Source: Corylus avellana (lineage: Eukaryota; Streptophyta; Magnoliopsida; Fagales; Betulaceae). Taken from it: 64,000 bases of DNA. Each line of letters begins with the position of its first letter. The first letter of the stretch is position 1. This document shows, in pieces, positions 32,359 to 44,095 of the stretch. The stretch spans positions 36,908,060 through 36,972,059 of the forward strand of contig NC_081541.1 of the NCBI RefSeq assembly GCF_901000735.1, in the 5' to 3' direction. The translations under genes were made by a program, and so were the position numbers. The notes below the pieces were generated by a model. The model was not told the origin of the DNA and made no database searches. It saw only the letters and a program-made list of their open reading frames with translations.

Positions 32359-33875
32359 ATGGCGGAGGAGATAGAGGAGTTATGTGGGAATATTTCTCTC
32401 ATTGAGGGAGAGCAGTATGGTATTAAAATATCTGAAGGTGAGATTGCAGTGGCAAGAGAGAAAGGAACGAGGTGATTGGTGAGGAAGATTTGGAATGGAA
32501 AGCGTACTAATCAAGAAGCATTCAAACAAGTCCTATCAAAAATATGGTGTACAAGGCGAGGGGTTATATTCAAAGAAGTGTAGGACAACTTGTGGATTTT
32601 TAATTTTAAGGAGGATGGGGATAAAAGGAGGGTATTGAAGGGCAAACCTTGGTCCTTTGATCGACAGATTCTGGTGATCAATGAACTAGAAGGAAATACT
32701 CCTCCTTCTCGGATGAAATTCTCTATGTCACCATTATGGGTGCAACTACATGATATGCCACTAGTATGTCTGACTAAAGGGGTTGGAGTGAAGATTGGGG
32801 AGTCGTTGGGGAATTTGGAAGAGGTAGATGTGGTAGGTGACGGAGCCGGATGGGGGAGATGCCTCAGGATAAGGGTGTCAATTGATATCATGAAGCCATT
32901 AGATAAAGGAAGAGCATTGGATTTGGGTGGAAAATCAAAGTGGGTACCATTTAAATATGAAAAACTCCCCTTATTTTGCTTTAGCTATGGATGTATTGTT
33001 CATGGAAATCAAGGTTGCCCAGCCCCACCACAATTTACCAAGTTTGGTGGAAGGAACAAAAAAACGGGGTGTGTCTCTGGGTAGAGGATTCTGAGGTTTA
33101 GAATGGAGGTAGTAAAGATTCTTACTTGGCGACTGACCATTCCAGCGAGAGGAGGCGGGACAGAGCAGCGGTCCATTTGGAAATCGATATGACAGGGAGA
33201 GCAATGAAAGTCCAGGAATTTCAAATCGTGGGGTGTAGTTACGTAGGGCAGTTGGCGAAGATTCTGGTTCCTATGTTATAAGGAGTGTGGCTAATGTGAA
33301 ATTTGGGGAGCAAGTCTCTCCAACAATTGTATATGGTGATGTGGATAAGGTAACCATGTAGGATACCAGCTGGCAAACTACTAAAGTGAGAAATATCTCT
33401 AAGGAGGCTAATGTTGTGCATCAGGAAGATATTGTGGGACCGGTTCATGGTGTGCATGATGGGCTTCTCTCCAAAAAGGCTCATATAGATCATCAGGCAC
33501 TTTTGAATGAAGAAATTCCGGCCCAAATGGAGTGTGTGGTTAGTCCAACAAGTGCAACGCAGGGGTCTCTCAATTTAACTGTGGAGAATGTATAGGGGTA
33601 TGTGACTTTAACGGAGGTGGATAATATTCAATTTAGTGGAGTGTCAGTAGATGGAACAAATATTCATAAATGGAAAAGAAGAGCTCGTGGTGCATCTGGA
33701 ATACGAGTAGAACTGGAGGATGGCATACTCACTGGAAACAAACAGAAAATATCCAAATTTGGGAAGAATCAGGATGAGACAGGGGTGCAGAAAGGGAAAA
33801 AAATCAAAGCAAGATTAGGCACATAGTGGCATTGTCATGGCGGAGACTGTTAAGTAGTCCCGCCAAATCCAATGA
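32359..33875 (+). pseudogene. L1 ORF1: DUF4283 protein (broken)
   Basis: The ATG at 32359 starts MAEEIEELCGNISLIEGEQY. A stop follows at ~32475, and the DUF4283 core continues (QEAFKQVLSKIW, LWIFNFKEDGDK, KPWSFDRQILVINELEG, PLWVQLHDMPLVCL). The zinc-knuckle CFSYGCIVHGNQGC has a displaced second Cys. The hydrophilic C-terminal part (33100-33870) has several stops. The final TGA (33873-33875) overlaps the ORF2 ATG. Confidence 0.8.
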
Positions 33876-34412
33876 TTCTTCTAAGCTGGAAATATTGAGG
33901 GCTTGGAAACCCTTGGTCTGTTCATGACCTTCGCCAAATGGCAAGGGATAAGAAACCCCACTTTGTTTTCCTGATGGAAACAAAGTGTAAGAAGGCTAGA
34001 ATGGAAAGTGTTCGACTTCGAATGGGATTTGAAGGTATGTTCACAGTGGATCCGATTGGAAGGAGTGGTGGGTTAGCTCTATTATGGAATTATGGAAGGA
34101 ACGTGATGAACTGGAAATTCATAATTTCTCTAGAAGCCATATTAGTACAATAGTGATGCCTTTGAGGGAACAAGGAGAGTGGAAATTAACTAGCTTCTAT
34201 GGGAATCCAGATTGGACAAAACGCAATAAGTCATGGGAATTACTTCAACATTTCCAGATTTACTCCCCACTGCCTTGGTTATGTTTGGGAGATTTTAACG
34301 AGATACTATGTCAAGAAGAAAAAGTTGGGGCAACTCTTCAGCAAGACAATCAGATGGGGCAATTTAGAAATGCATTGGAGGTTTGCGGGTTGGCTGATTT
34401 CGGGTACAATGG
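33872..34412 (+). pseudogene. L1 ORF2, endonuclease N-terminal part
   Basis: The ATG at 33872 gives a form of the SWNxRGLGN motif with one stop and an Asn-to-Lys change, then HFVFLMETK (catalytic Glu), GRSGGLALLWN, FYGNP and WLCLGDFNEI (catalytic Asp and Asn). It stops mid-domain at LADFGYNG, where the LTR begins. The continuation RFTWNN is at 39317 on the other strand. Confidence 0.8.
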
Positions 34413-35809
34413 TGATAAGTGCTAGAATATTCATATTTTCAGCCCTTAACTTGCATGTTTTAATTCTTTAGTTTTGGTTAATTAGGCCATTTTACTTCCT
34501 TTTTGTATTTTCTTTGTTTTATAGGCTTTTGGAAGAAAATAAAGCGTTTCTGGAAAAATTCCAAGCTTAAAGGGCAAATTAGGAAGATCTAGAAGATATG
34601 GTTAAGCTTAACCAATCATGGTTAAAGTTTAATCAAATAAAGGAAAGGATTAATTCGAAATTTCTCAATTTGAAGTCAAATCGGATTGGATGCAAAATTG
34701 GATTCTGAATATGTCTAGGTATTTTGGCCATAACTTTCAGCTCAGATATTCGATTGAGGTGATTCAAGCGGCATTGGAAAGATAACTCAAACTTATACAA
34801 TTCATTGTGAAATAGAATTTTCCCAATTCGGAGCGCCGCAAGGCCAAAATCACGCCGCAATATAGGACCGCAATTCTGGGCGAATCCTATTCCGATTTGG
34901 GCTTAGGTTTTCTTTAACCTAATTGGGCTTGGACTTAAATCTCCGAAATTCCTAGGATTACTAGGGCTTCTAGGACTCTCCTAAGCCCTATAAATAGACC
35001 TCTAAAGCCTCACAATTGAGGGGGATCAGACGAAGACGCGCCGGGGGCGCCGTTCTTGGTCGCTTTCCGTGTTTTCTGGGTTTTTGTAGCTTGGAACTCG
35101 AATTCTTTTGTAAGTTTTTAATTTTAATGAAGTAATTTAGTTTCTTTATGATTTCTTTTGTCATGAGAGGCTAATTCTTCAACTAAGGTTGAAGATGAAG
35201 CCTCACCATTGATGAGTTTTATATTTTTATGTTTCGTTCGTACAAATCCGTCGTTTAATGTAATGTATGTTCGTTCCAGTTCAATTGTGTGACAAAATTG
35301 TGATTGATTGTTGTTTATAAATCGTGAAAATGTTGGATATTCGTTGTGTTTCATCCAACGGATACATCGAATGATTTGATTGAGACTTATATCCATTGTG
35401 ATTTACGGATACAATGGATGATTTGATCTCAATTGGATATTCTTTGTGATTTGTAATAGAGATGGATTCATCGAATGATTCAATTGGTTTATAAAAAAAC
35501 AATAGAACATATATATGGGGTTTAATTGTTTGTCGGATGCATGAATGAAAACATAAGAATGTATGCTTTGATTTGGTGAGGTGAATTCTAAAACCTTAGT
35601 CGTTTATCTTTTGATTATTTTTATTTTATTTAGTTTATGTTAGTTTATTTTCAAAGTCAAAATCATTCGGAACTAGGTTAAGATATAATTGATTTAGATA
35701 AAAATTAAATTTCACAAACACAATTCCCTGTGGATCGACCTCGCACTTGCACACACACTATATTGCACACGACTCGTGCGCTTGCGAGTACAATTAAATT
35801 TGTACATCA
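34413..35809 (+). repeat. LTR of the GAG-only element
   Basis: 1397 bp from TGATAAGTGCTAGAATATTC to TTTGTACATCA. TATAAATA is near 34990. Short imperfect ~60-bp repeats (GGATATTC...ATCGAATGATT) lie at 35330-35490. The U3 resembles the partial LTR at 63324. Confidence 0.75.
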
Positions 35810-35814
35810 AATTT

Positions 35815-35832
35815 TGGCGCCGTTGCCGGGGA
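35815..35832 (+). promoter_or_regulatory. Primer binding site, tRNA-Asp(GTC)
   Basis: TGGCGCCGTTGCCGGGGA is the complement of the 3' end of plant tRNA-Asp with its CCA, as used by Athila-type elements. Confidence 0.85.
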
Positions 35833-36425
35833 TTTGTTTGTTTGTGAAAATTGATTTTTGTTTAAATTGATTTTATTTTTCTACTAGTTATTTTTTTTTT
35901 ACAGTTTGTTGCCTTTTATTTTTATTTTTTTTATTTGTTTCTGTTTATAGTTACTAATAAAAATAAAAAAATAAAAAAGAGAAAAAGTTGTTTGTTTTTG
36001 TTGTTTCTGTTGCAGCTCTGCCGAAGGAACTAGTCCCTGCCAAAGCACTTGATCGCACATCACCTACACTCGAGCACATTCGAGCCTAACGCAGCAAGCA
36101 TCCCGCGTGCCTGCGCTCGACACTTCCGTAGGTGCGCGCGCGCGCACACCCCTCGCCCATGTACGCTCGATCGCACATCACTTGCGCTCGAGTGCACCAT
36201 CGCAGACTGCACCAAAACGGGCCAGCACCTTGAATTTTGCCAAACTTATGTTTGGTCCGTTTTGTGAGTTTTTGTTTTGAGTTGTTTTTAATTTTTGGTA
36301 TTTTTGTTTATTTTATTTAAAAAAAAAAAAAAAAAAATATCCAAAAAATCCAAAAAAAATCCAAAAAAAAATTTTGGTTAATGTTTCATGTGGAAGTGTG
36401 CTTTGTTTAAAGAGTGAGGATAAGC
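35833..36425 (+). other. Leader of the GAG-only element
   Basis: Untranslated. Contains GC-rich CTCGATCGCACATCACTTGC-like motifs at 36040-36190, related in style to those in the 63324 LTR, and A-rich stretches before the gag start. Confidence 0.55.
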
Positions 36426-37282
36426 ATGAATTTTCCTTTAGGTAATTTTAATGCTACCCTTAGTTGTAGGACACCCGCTTTTTCCAATTATTCTCATCAT
36501 TTTCACCCACATGGACCATGTTCATACTGCTCTAACCCTTATCATAGTTCAGGTAATTGTCCATCTTGGGGACAATTTTTCAATTTTTCACATGAGCAGA
36601 TGAACACCAATTTCTCCAGTTTGGGGTCTGAATCAAATTTCAATTGCTACACCCTTGATTGGAGCAACCATTCTAATTTCTCGTGGCAAGCTAATGCTAT
36701 GGGAAATTATGCTCCCCAATTTGATGAACTGCACCATCCTGAATATCCGCAGTTCGACAACCAATCCTCTACCCCTTCACCCTGCAATTATCCTCCACAA
36801 GATTTATCATTGGAAAACACCCTCAAAGAGTTTATACAGTCTAATGGCCAAACCTTGCAAGAGCTTAAAAATGCCACCATGGTCAACTCCCAAGCCATAA
36901 ATGAAGTGAAGAATGCAGCCATGGCCAACACTCAAGCAATTGAAAAGTTGGATGGACAGCTTGGTTATTTAGTTGCTGAACTCACTAGAATAGAGGAAGA
37001 AGAGCTTCAAAGTCAGTTGATGGTTGAAAGGCACTACATGATTGATGAGGATGATTCTAGCAATCCTTATCATGAGCATGTCAAAGCCACCACCCCAATT
37101 AGGAGAGAGAAAATTGTTGAGGAGACTGTTGATGAGACAAGTCTAGAGGACCCATTGGGAAAGTGCTTTGCTCAATTTGGATGTGACCTAGACCTTGACA
37201 AGTTACTTGAGCAAGCTGATGCCTTATTGGACTCCACTCCTAAGATGCGAATTGAAAATGGGGAAACCATTGAGATATCATT
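36426..37282 (+). CDS. Gag-like protein with CCHC knuckle (3' end in gap)
   Basis: The ATG at 36426 opens an uninterrupted frame into the N run. Near residue 35 is a perfect CCHC zinc knuckle, CSYCSNPYHSSGNC (C-x2-C-x4-H-x4-C), for RNA binding. A Ser/Asn/Gln-rich linker follows, then a predicted coiled coil (LENTLKEFIQSNGQTLQELK; repeated MVNSQAI and MANTQAI heptad-like units), an acidic Glu-rich segment and a CFAQFGCDLDLDKLL motif. The knuckle at the N-terminus suggests that the usual capsid part is missing or elsewhere. It is ~98 % identical in protein to 42061-40967. The open frame implies recent activity. Confidence 0.7.
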
Positions 37283-37382
37283 NNNNNNNNNNNNNNNNNN
37301 NNNNNNNNNNNNNNNNNNNNNNNNNNNNNNNNNNNNNNNNNNNNNNNNNNNNNNNNNNNNNNNNNNNNNNNNNNNNNNNNNN
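37283..37382. other. Assembly gap (100 N), likely misorientation point
   Basis: The left contig ends within gag. The right contig carries a second gag and the missing LINE part on the opposite strand. Confidence 0.9.
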
Positions 37383-39317
37383 GTGCCATCATTGAATTGA
37401 TGTCTTTGCATAACGTTTTAGGGAGCTGAAATACACTTATGGTTTAAGTAGGAATTGCTTGAACAACGGCCTTCAAAAGCACTTCTTTCCCTACTTGTGA
37501 TAGAAACTTCTCCTTCCAACCATTAATCCTTTCCCAGATTTTGCTTTTAATTCCATTAAAGGAACTCACTCGAGACCTACCTATAAGAGATGGAAGTCCC
37601 AAGTATTTCTCATAACTATTGGCAGAACCGACCCCCGCAACTTCTATAATATGGGACTTAGTCTCCCATTTTGTATTCTTACTGAAGAAAATAAAGGTCT
37701 TATCTCTGTTCAGTTTTTGCTCTTAAGCCTTCTCATATAATTCCAGAATCTTTTGGATACGAGCCCATTCAAATATTGTAGCTCTACAAAATAGTAGGCT
37801 ATCATCCACAAAGAAGAGATGATTTAATCGAGTGCCTCCCCTAGTGAGTGGTAATCCTGTAATTTGCCGATCAATTTATGCCTTATTCAAAAGATTACTC
37901 AAACCTTCCGCACAGAGAATAAATAGATAAGGTGACAATGGGTCTCCTTGTCTTATACCTCTAGAGGGGGTGATCTTCCCATATGAAACCCAATTAACTA
38001 AAACTGAGTAGGAAACTGTACGAACACACGTCATCATCATTTGTATCCATCTATCTGCAGACCCAATCTTCCTCATGATCGCCTCTAGAAAATTCCATTC
38101 CACCCTATCATATGCATTACTCATATCAAGTTTCAAGGCCATATAACCCTTTTTTTCCAGTCAACCTAGTATCCATTGTGTGTAATGCCTCAAAAGCAAC
38201 AATTACATTATCAGATATTAGTCTATCTAGAATAAAAGCACTCTGACTTGGGGAGATTATTAATGACTATACTCTCTTCATTCTATTTGCAAAGACTTTT
38301 GCAATGAGTTTATACAGGACGTTACAAAGGCTTATAGGTCTAAACTCCATAACAAGAGTGGGGTTCTTTTTTTTAGGGACCAATACTATATAAGTTTCAT
38401 TGATGGAAGAGACAAAATTAGCATGATATAAAAAAATCAAGAATTGCATGGCATACCGCATTACAAACATCCCCTAAGATTTTTGGTAGAAACTTGCAGA
38501 AAATCTGTCTGGACCCTGTGACTTTAAAGGGTGCATCTGGGCCAACAGTCCTTCACATCAGCTGATGTAAACGTTTTCAGCAAATTGTCATTCATCATTG
38601 TAGATACCTTGCTCTCCAGCTCGTCCAAACATGTCTCCACATCAAGTGCACCTACTAACGTAAAGAGACCTTGGTAGAATTGAATAAAAGCTTGACTCAC
38701 TTCTTGTGATTTCTTCCGCACCCTACCCTCCTCATCCTTGGTTTGCCTAATATGATTGATCTTTCTTCTATAGGTAGCCCAAGCATGGAATAAAGGAGTG
38801 TTATGATCCCCATTGTGGAACCAGTTCTACTTAGCTCTTTGTTTCCATTTTACATCCTCTTGTTCCAGTAAATAGTCAATTTCACCCTTGATCTGCTGTA
38901 GCTCTTCTCGGCGTGCAGGTCCTTCAAACAATTGTAGGTCTTCCAACTTCTTAGTTTTTTCCTTCACCCTTTTTTCTGTATCTCCAAATTTCCTGCGACT
39001 CCATCTAGACAATTCGCCTTGGCAATTATGTAGTTTTTGCTGAGTAGTTTGTATGGCATTCAACCCACCATCTTCACGTCCCCATGCATTTTGAACAATA
39101 TGATTATACTCCTCATCAAGCCACCAACATGCCTCAAACTTGAACCCTTTCTTAAATGGCCCTCTATCATCATTTTTGTCCCTTCCTACCACTATGATTG
39201 GTTTATGGTCAGACGACCTTGCAGCTAGAATATGGACCACCATTGCCTTCGCCACAGCTCTATACAACCTCTCCTTCGTGAACCCGTTATCATTTTGACC
39301 ATTATTCCATGTAAATC
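37383..39317 (-). pseudogene. L1 ORF2: endonuclease end and reverse transcriptase
   Basis: Read on the minus strand from 39317: RFTWNNGQNDNGFTKERL, AARSSDHKPI (catalytic His present), the inter-domain helical region (39200-38820), [56 protein letters not shown], and a FFVDDSLLF box (Ala of the FADD box changed to Val), continuing to the gap. The first residues continue exactly from LADFGYNG at 34412, so this is very probably the second half of the same LINE. It has several stops. Confidence 0.8.
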
Positions 39318-39824
39318 TTGAGCACCCCCAAACTTACATATTGCTAGTCCCTTACCAATACAAAACTAAAAACAAGAATGGAAAAACAGAAAACAAAAGA
39401 TAAATCCATCTTTCGTGGGATGTACGATTGCATTTAGCGTATGCAACAAGCCTTTTAAACCCCTAGGCATCCCTAGAGGACGAGTGAAGTCTCGTGAGGG
39501 TTTAATAGAAATGATACCCACAAACATTTTTAGCACTATGTCATTGACAGACACAATTTTCATACAAACATATGGTTCTCATATCATGAGCAGGTTTAAC
39601 AAAGTAAACACCACAATCAAATCATCAAGCCAACCACAAATCATTCAACTCAAAGGTGGAAATTTGAGACAACACAAGCTCCAAATGTGCAAAGTGAGAC
39701 TAACACAAAGTTAAGAGGCTTCAATTTTTCTCAAAGTTTGGTGTACCTCAAAATTCATAGGAATTTACACAAATGAAAACACCAAAGGCTTGGATCAAGA
39801 CATGCATTTTTTTATTATTATTAT

Positions 39825-39874
<50 letters not shown>

Positions 39875-42195
39875 GTGTAGGCTGTGCAATGTTCGGCTCC
39901 CTTAAGCTTTCTAATTGACCTATGTAACGAGTATTGGGCCAGTGACTCCCAAACCAGATGGTTTTAGGGCACTAGATGTAAAACACCCCTAAGGCTTAAT
40001 TACTCAAGTCAAAAAGGCTACGAAGCCAAACTAGCCATACAGTCAACCAAGTTGAATTTCTCATCTTTTTACGCGAACACTCAATGCTTAGTGAGGCATG
40101 AGATCCGGTTACTCAATGAAAAGCTCAAACTGATGATGACAATTTTTTTTTTTTTTTAATTTTTTTATCTTCAAGCCAAGGTTTCATCAACACTTCATCC
40201 TACAAATCACAAAGCACACCCTAATCAATCCAAATCTCATACCTCACAAACTTTATGCTAGTGTGCTTGTAATAATCAACTCAGACATGTGAAGTCTTTC
40301 TAATCCACCAAATGAGTCAAAGGACTCGGATTTCTAATGACATGTAGTGTTCAAAAAGTTAAACACACTAATGACATGCAAACCACAGTAATGATGTAAC
40401 TCATGACTAATCAACAACATAGCACAATTTTTTTTTTTTTTTTTTTTAAACAAAACAAACAGATAAAAACAAACAAAAAGACACAAACAAACAAAAAGAC
40501 AATGTGTTTGTCCACACCCCCAAACTTAAATGACACATTGTCCCCAATGTAGTAAGAGACACAATACCGTAGGATGCGGAAACTCGAGTGTGCAAAGGCC
40601 AAGGCGTCCCCCAGACTTGAACACCAAAACACCTGTCAAAATCTAGCAGCAATATTTTCTCATAGAAACAAATATCAAAAGATTAATTGCTGATAGAAAT
40701 AAAAAGAAAATGACACAAAATGAAATGACAAAAAGGAAAAGAAATCAAAATAAAGTGCTGAAAATAAAAAGAAAGAAAGAATACCACACATTCCTCGATC
40801 ATTTGGGTGTCCAACCAATCCCTTCCATCCTTTCTTCTTAAGAATTTGATATCCCTCTGGAAGGATGTTTTGCCGTCTCAGGTAGCCTAGTTGCTTGCTT
40901 CGAAAGATCTTCTTAGGAACATGGTTCCTAGATTTGTGACCTTGTGTGCATAGATCCTTGAGAATTTTAGCATGAGACGGCTCTTTGAGACGGCTCTTTG
41001 AGACATTGAAGAACTGAAGGTTGGGGTTCATGAATTGTCTCAAGAGGGATTTTGATGAAGGAGTGAGCTTCAGTACTCACTCCCTTGTCATTGGACAGAT
41101 TTGGAGTTGATGGGGGCTCAATGTGATCAACCTGCTCCTCTTTTTCTTTCTCCTCATGGTTACCCACAATGAAAGGCTCAGCTGCTAATGAGGGTGAGTT
41201 AGGGAATGATATCTCAATGGTTTCCCCATTTTCAATTCGCATATTAGGAGTGGAGTCCAATAAGGCATCAGCTTGCTCAAGTAACTTGTCAAGGTCTAGG
41301 TCACATCCAAATTGAGCAAAGCACTTTCCCAATGGGTCCTCTAGACTTGTCTCATCAACAGTCTCCTCAACAATTTTCTCTCTCCTAATTGGGGTGGTGG
41401 CTTTGACATGCTCATGATAAGGATGGCTAGAATCATCCTCATCAATCATGTAGTGCCTTTCAGCCATCAACTGACTTTGAAGCTCTTCTTCCTCTATTCT
41501 AGTGAGTTCAGCAACTAAATAACCAAGCTGTCCTTCCAACTTTTCAATTGCTTGAGTGTTGGCCATGGCTGCATTCTTCACTTCATTTCTGGCTTGGGAG
41601 TTGACCATGGTGGCATTTTTAAGCTCTTGCAAGGTTTGGCCATTAGACTGTATGAACTCTTTGAGGGTGTTTTCCAATGATAAATCTTGTGGAGGATAAT
41701 TGCAGGGTGAAGGAGTAGAGGATTGGTTGTCGAACTGCGGATATTCAGGATGGTGCAGTTCATCAAATTGGGGAGCATAATTTCCCATAGCATTAGCTTG
41801 CCACGAGAAATTAGAATGGTTGCTCCAATCAAGGGTGTAGCAATTGAAATTTGATTCAGACCCCAAACTGGAGAAATTGGTGTTCATCTGCTCATGTGAA
41901 AAATTGAAAAATTGTCCCCAAGATGGACAATTACCTGAACTATGATAAGGGTTAGAGCAGTATGAACATGGTCCATGTGGGTGAAAATGATGAGAATAAT
42001 TGGAAAAAGCGGGTGTCCTACAACTAAGGGTAGCATTAAAATTACCTAAAGGAAAATTCATGCTTATCCTCACTCTTTAAACAAAGCACACTTCCACATG
42101 AAACATTAACCAAAATTTTTTTTTTTTGGATTTTTTTTTTTTGTTTTTTTTTTTTAAAAAAAAATAAAATAAACAAAAATACCAAAAATTAAAAA
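39318..42195 (-). mobile_element. GAG-only LTR element (copy 2, minus strand)
   Basis: Leader fragment (42062-42195), gag (42061-40967) and a 1.65-kb 3' region ending in the polypurine tract AAGTTTGGGGGTG at 39318-39335, directly against LINE sequence. A 3' LTR is absent. Contains a (TA)n run at 39830-39864 and an internal copy of the AAGTTTGGGGGTG motif at 40517-40529. Confidence 0.7.
40967..42061 (-). pseudogene. Gag-like protein with CCHC knuckle, C-terminus frameshifted
   Basis: Nearly identical to the 36426 frame, and it gives the rest of the protein: an acidic segment, then PSTPNLSNDKGVSTEAHSF. The frame ends after a duplicated ~14-bp unit (GACGGCTCTTTGA twice, 40977-41005), which shifts it to a premature stop. 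The original C-terminus is readable in the next frame (41043-40675: SHAKILKDLCTQGHKSRNHV, GWKGLVGHPNDRG). This copy therefore has a single small lesion. Confidence 0.7.
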
Positions 42196-42295
42196 NNNNN
42201 NNNNNNNNNNNNNNNNNNNNNNNNNNNNNNNNNNNNNNNNNNNNNNNNNNNNNNNNNNNNNNNNNNNNNNNNNNNNNNNNNNNNNNNNNNNNNNN
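42196..42295. other. Assembly gap (100 N)
   Basis: The left contig ends in the GAG-element leader. The right contig starts in unrelated sequence. Confidence 0.95.
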
Positions 42296-42339
42296 GGGTT
42301 AGATGAAGGACAAAAAACTCGAAGAGGAAACATCTAAAG

Positions 42340-43450
42340 GTAAAATAATGTCTAGGAGTTTAGCATGTGAATTTCAACTTGTCGTTTTGCTTTTACTTGT
42401 ACCACAGACTCATTATGGAGGCCAGGCACTAGGCAGGTATGAATTTAACATCCTATTAATTAATAGAGATAAGAGAAAGCATAAGGATTTTTAATTTTTT
42501 TCTAAAAAATTAAATTCTCAAATTATGTGTTACCATTTTATGTGTATTTATTATTTTAGTCAATACAGATTAGAAGCATATAGTAATGGAATTGTGACAC
42601 ATTTTTTGGAAATTAGAATTTAAAAAAAATAAAAATAAAAAGACCTAGCATTCTTCAAGATAAATACATTCTTTTATTAAAAACTAAAAATTACCTATCG
42701 GGGTCCAAGCGTGGTTCCAGCGAGTTCCGATTGGGTTCCGAAGGTGGCTCGGCTGGGTTGCGTCGAGTCCACACCAAGTCCCGGTGAAGTCTCGACGAAT
42801 TATGACCAGGTTCTGGTGTTGTCTCAACCAAGTCTTGGTGTTGTCTCAGCCAGGCCTTGATAGTGGTCCAGGGAGTCCCAACTAGGTTGCGGTCAGGGTC
42901 TCGACAAGTTCTCGGTCAAGCCCTAGTTAGGTCCCAACGAAGTTTGAGCGGTGGCCCGACGAGGTCCTGGTTGAGTCCCGGTGGTGGCATGACCAAGTCC
43001 TGGCGGGGCTCCGACCAGGTTGCAACAGAGTCCTAGCAAAGTCTGGGTGGTGGCCCAGTGGGGTCCCGGATTATTGTTCGAAAATTAAAGAGGCTCTTTC
43101 AGTCAAATCGAAAAATATTTTTCGTTGACTATTATTAACAGTTTCACTCGTAAATATGGACAATATTTTTTAAAAATTATTTTACGTCAAAACAAATGGT
43201 GTCTAAGTTCAATATATAGTATCCTTCACTTTACGTCAGAACTTGCAGGTGGTAATTAAGTCTTTGCTGAGTTGATTGGAGTTCATATGATGTGGCACAG
43301 AATTGAATCAATTGATCAGAAAGTTGTGCGAAGCTTAAAATGGTCTAATCCAGTTTTTACATTATCACATGTTTTTGAAAACTTTATTCCCTCGAGCATT
43401 TAAGCATTTTGAGCCTATTATTATTTAAGCATCTCTAGCCTCTAAGAAAA
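42340..43450. repeat. Inverted copy of block X (partner 18615-19640)
   Basis: Includes the degenerate GC-rich repeat at 42700-43080 in reverse complement. Positions 42340-42430 match 21795-21890 instead, so the order of blocks differs between the two loci. Confidence 0.8.
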
Positions 43451-43913
43451 TGAGATTATACCTGTTTCGCTAGACGTACAATTTGGGAATTTCATTGATG
43501 TGCCAAAAGAATTGCCCCACGTTACTTGAGTACAAAGTACAAACATTTGAAAAGAAAGAAAAAGGCAACCATTTTAAATTTTAAGATAAATCATAGGCTT
43601 TTAGAATGGTTTATTACCGTCTTGTCCCTTAGTGCTAAGCATGTAATTTTACTAGTAATTTGACTGTAGATCAGGAGTCCTACCATGTTCCTCAAAAAAA
43701 AAAGGAGTCCTACCATGTATTTCAGCTACCAATTTAGGTATGTACGGTAAAAAACACTTTTTTAATATATATATTGAAGCCCTCATTCATTTTGATACTT
43801 AAGTTATTCTATTTAGTCCCGTTCGTTTACGTATATACCTTTGAAATTGTCTTGCTAATTTTAGGTATAACTATTTCTCTGTTTGGTAACACATTATTCC
43901 AGCGAAGAGTTCA
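43451..43913. other. Intergenic DNA with a duplicated fragment
   Basis: Positions 43590-43745 match the reverse complement of 21340-21515 and contain a small internal duplication (GGAGTCCTACCATGT twice). No gene seen. Confidence 0.45.
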
Positions 43914-44095
43914 GGGTGGTACGACCACCCCCGTCGCATTTTGGGTGGCTACGGCCACTCATATTTGCTTCAGGGGTGACTGCGGCCACCGACAGAGCTC
44001 CTGTAGGGTGGTCTCGGCCACCCCACAGGTCGTCGGGGGTGGCAATAGCCACCCCCATTGCTTCTGTGAGGGTGGTCGGCCACCCATTTTATTTT
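43914..44095. repeat. Cluster of GGGTGGC/GCCACCC palindromes
   Basis: At least five hairpins of the form GGGTGG-N-GGCCACCC in 180 bp, in GC-rich sequence surrounded by AT-rich DNA. Similar clusters sit inside the Mutator-like pieces at 24449 and 45034. Open frames here are by-products. Confidence 0.65.

Larger units (their letters stand above)
32228..34412 (+). mobile_element. L1 LINE, 5' half
   Basis: 5' leader, ORF1 and the N-terminal third of ORF2 on the plus strand. It is interrupted at 34413 by the LTR of a GAG-only element. The missing continuation of ORF2 is found, in opposite orientation, at 39317-37383. Confidence 0.8.
34413..37282 (+). mobile_element. GAG-only, tRNA-Asp-primed LTR retrotransposon (copy 1, gap-truncated)
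   Basis: LTR (34413-35809), primer site (35815-35832), leader with CGATCGCACATCAC-type motifs, and a gag-like frame that runs into the gap. No protease, integrase or reverse transcriptase is seen in either copy, so it is non-autonomous. Primer type and leader fit Athila-like Gypsy relatives. Confidence 0.75.

Noticed and set aside
36426..37400. Reading frames that run through N stretches (also 9190, 16778, 18253, 37172)
   Set aside because: Frames across gaps are artefacts. Only the parts outside the N runs were considered.
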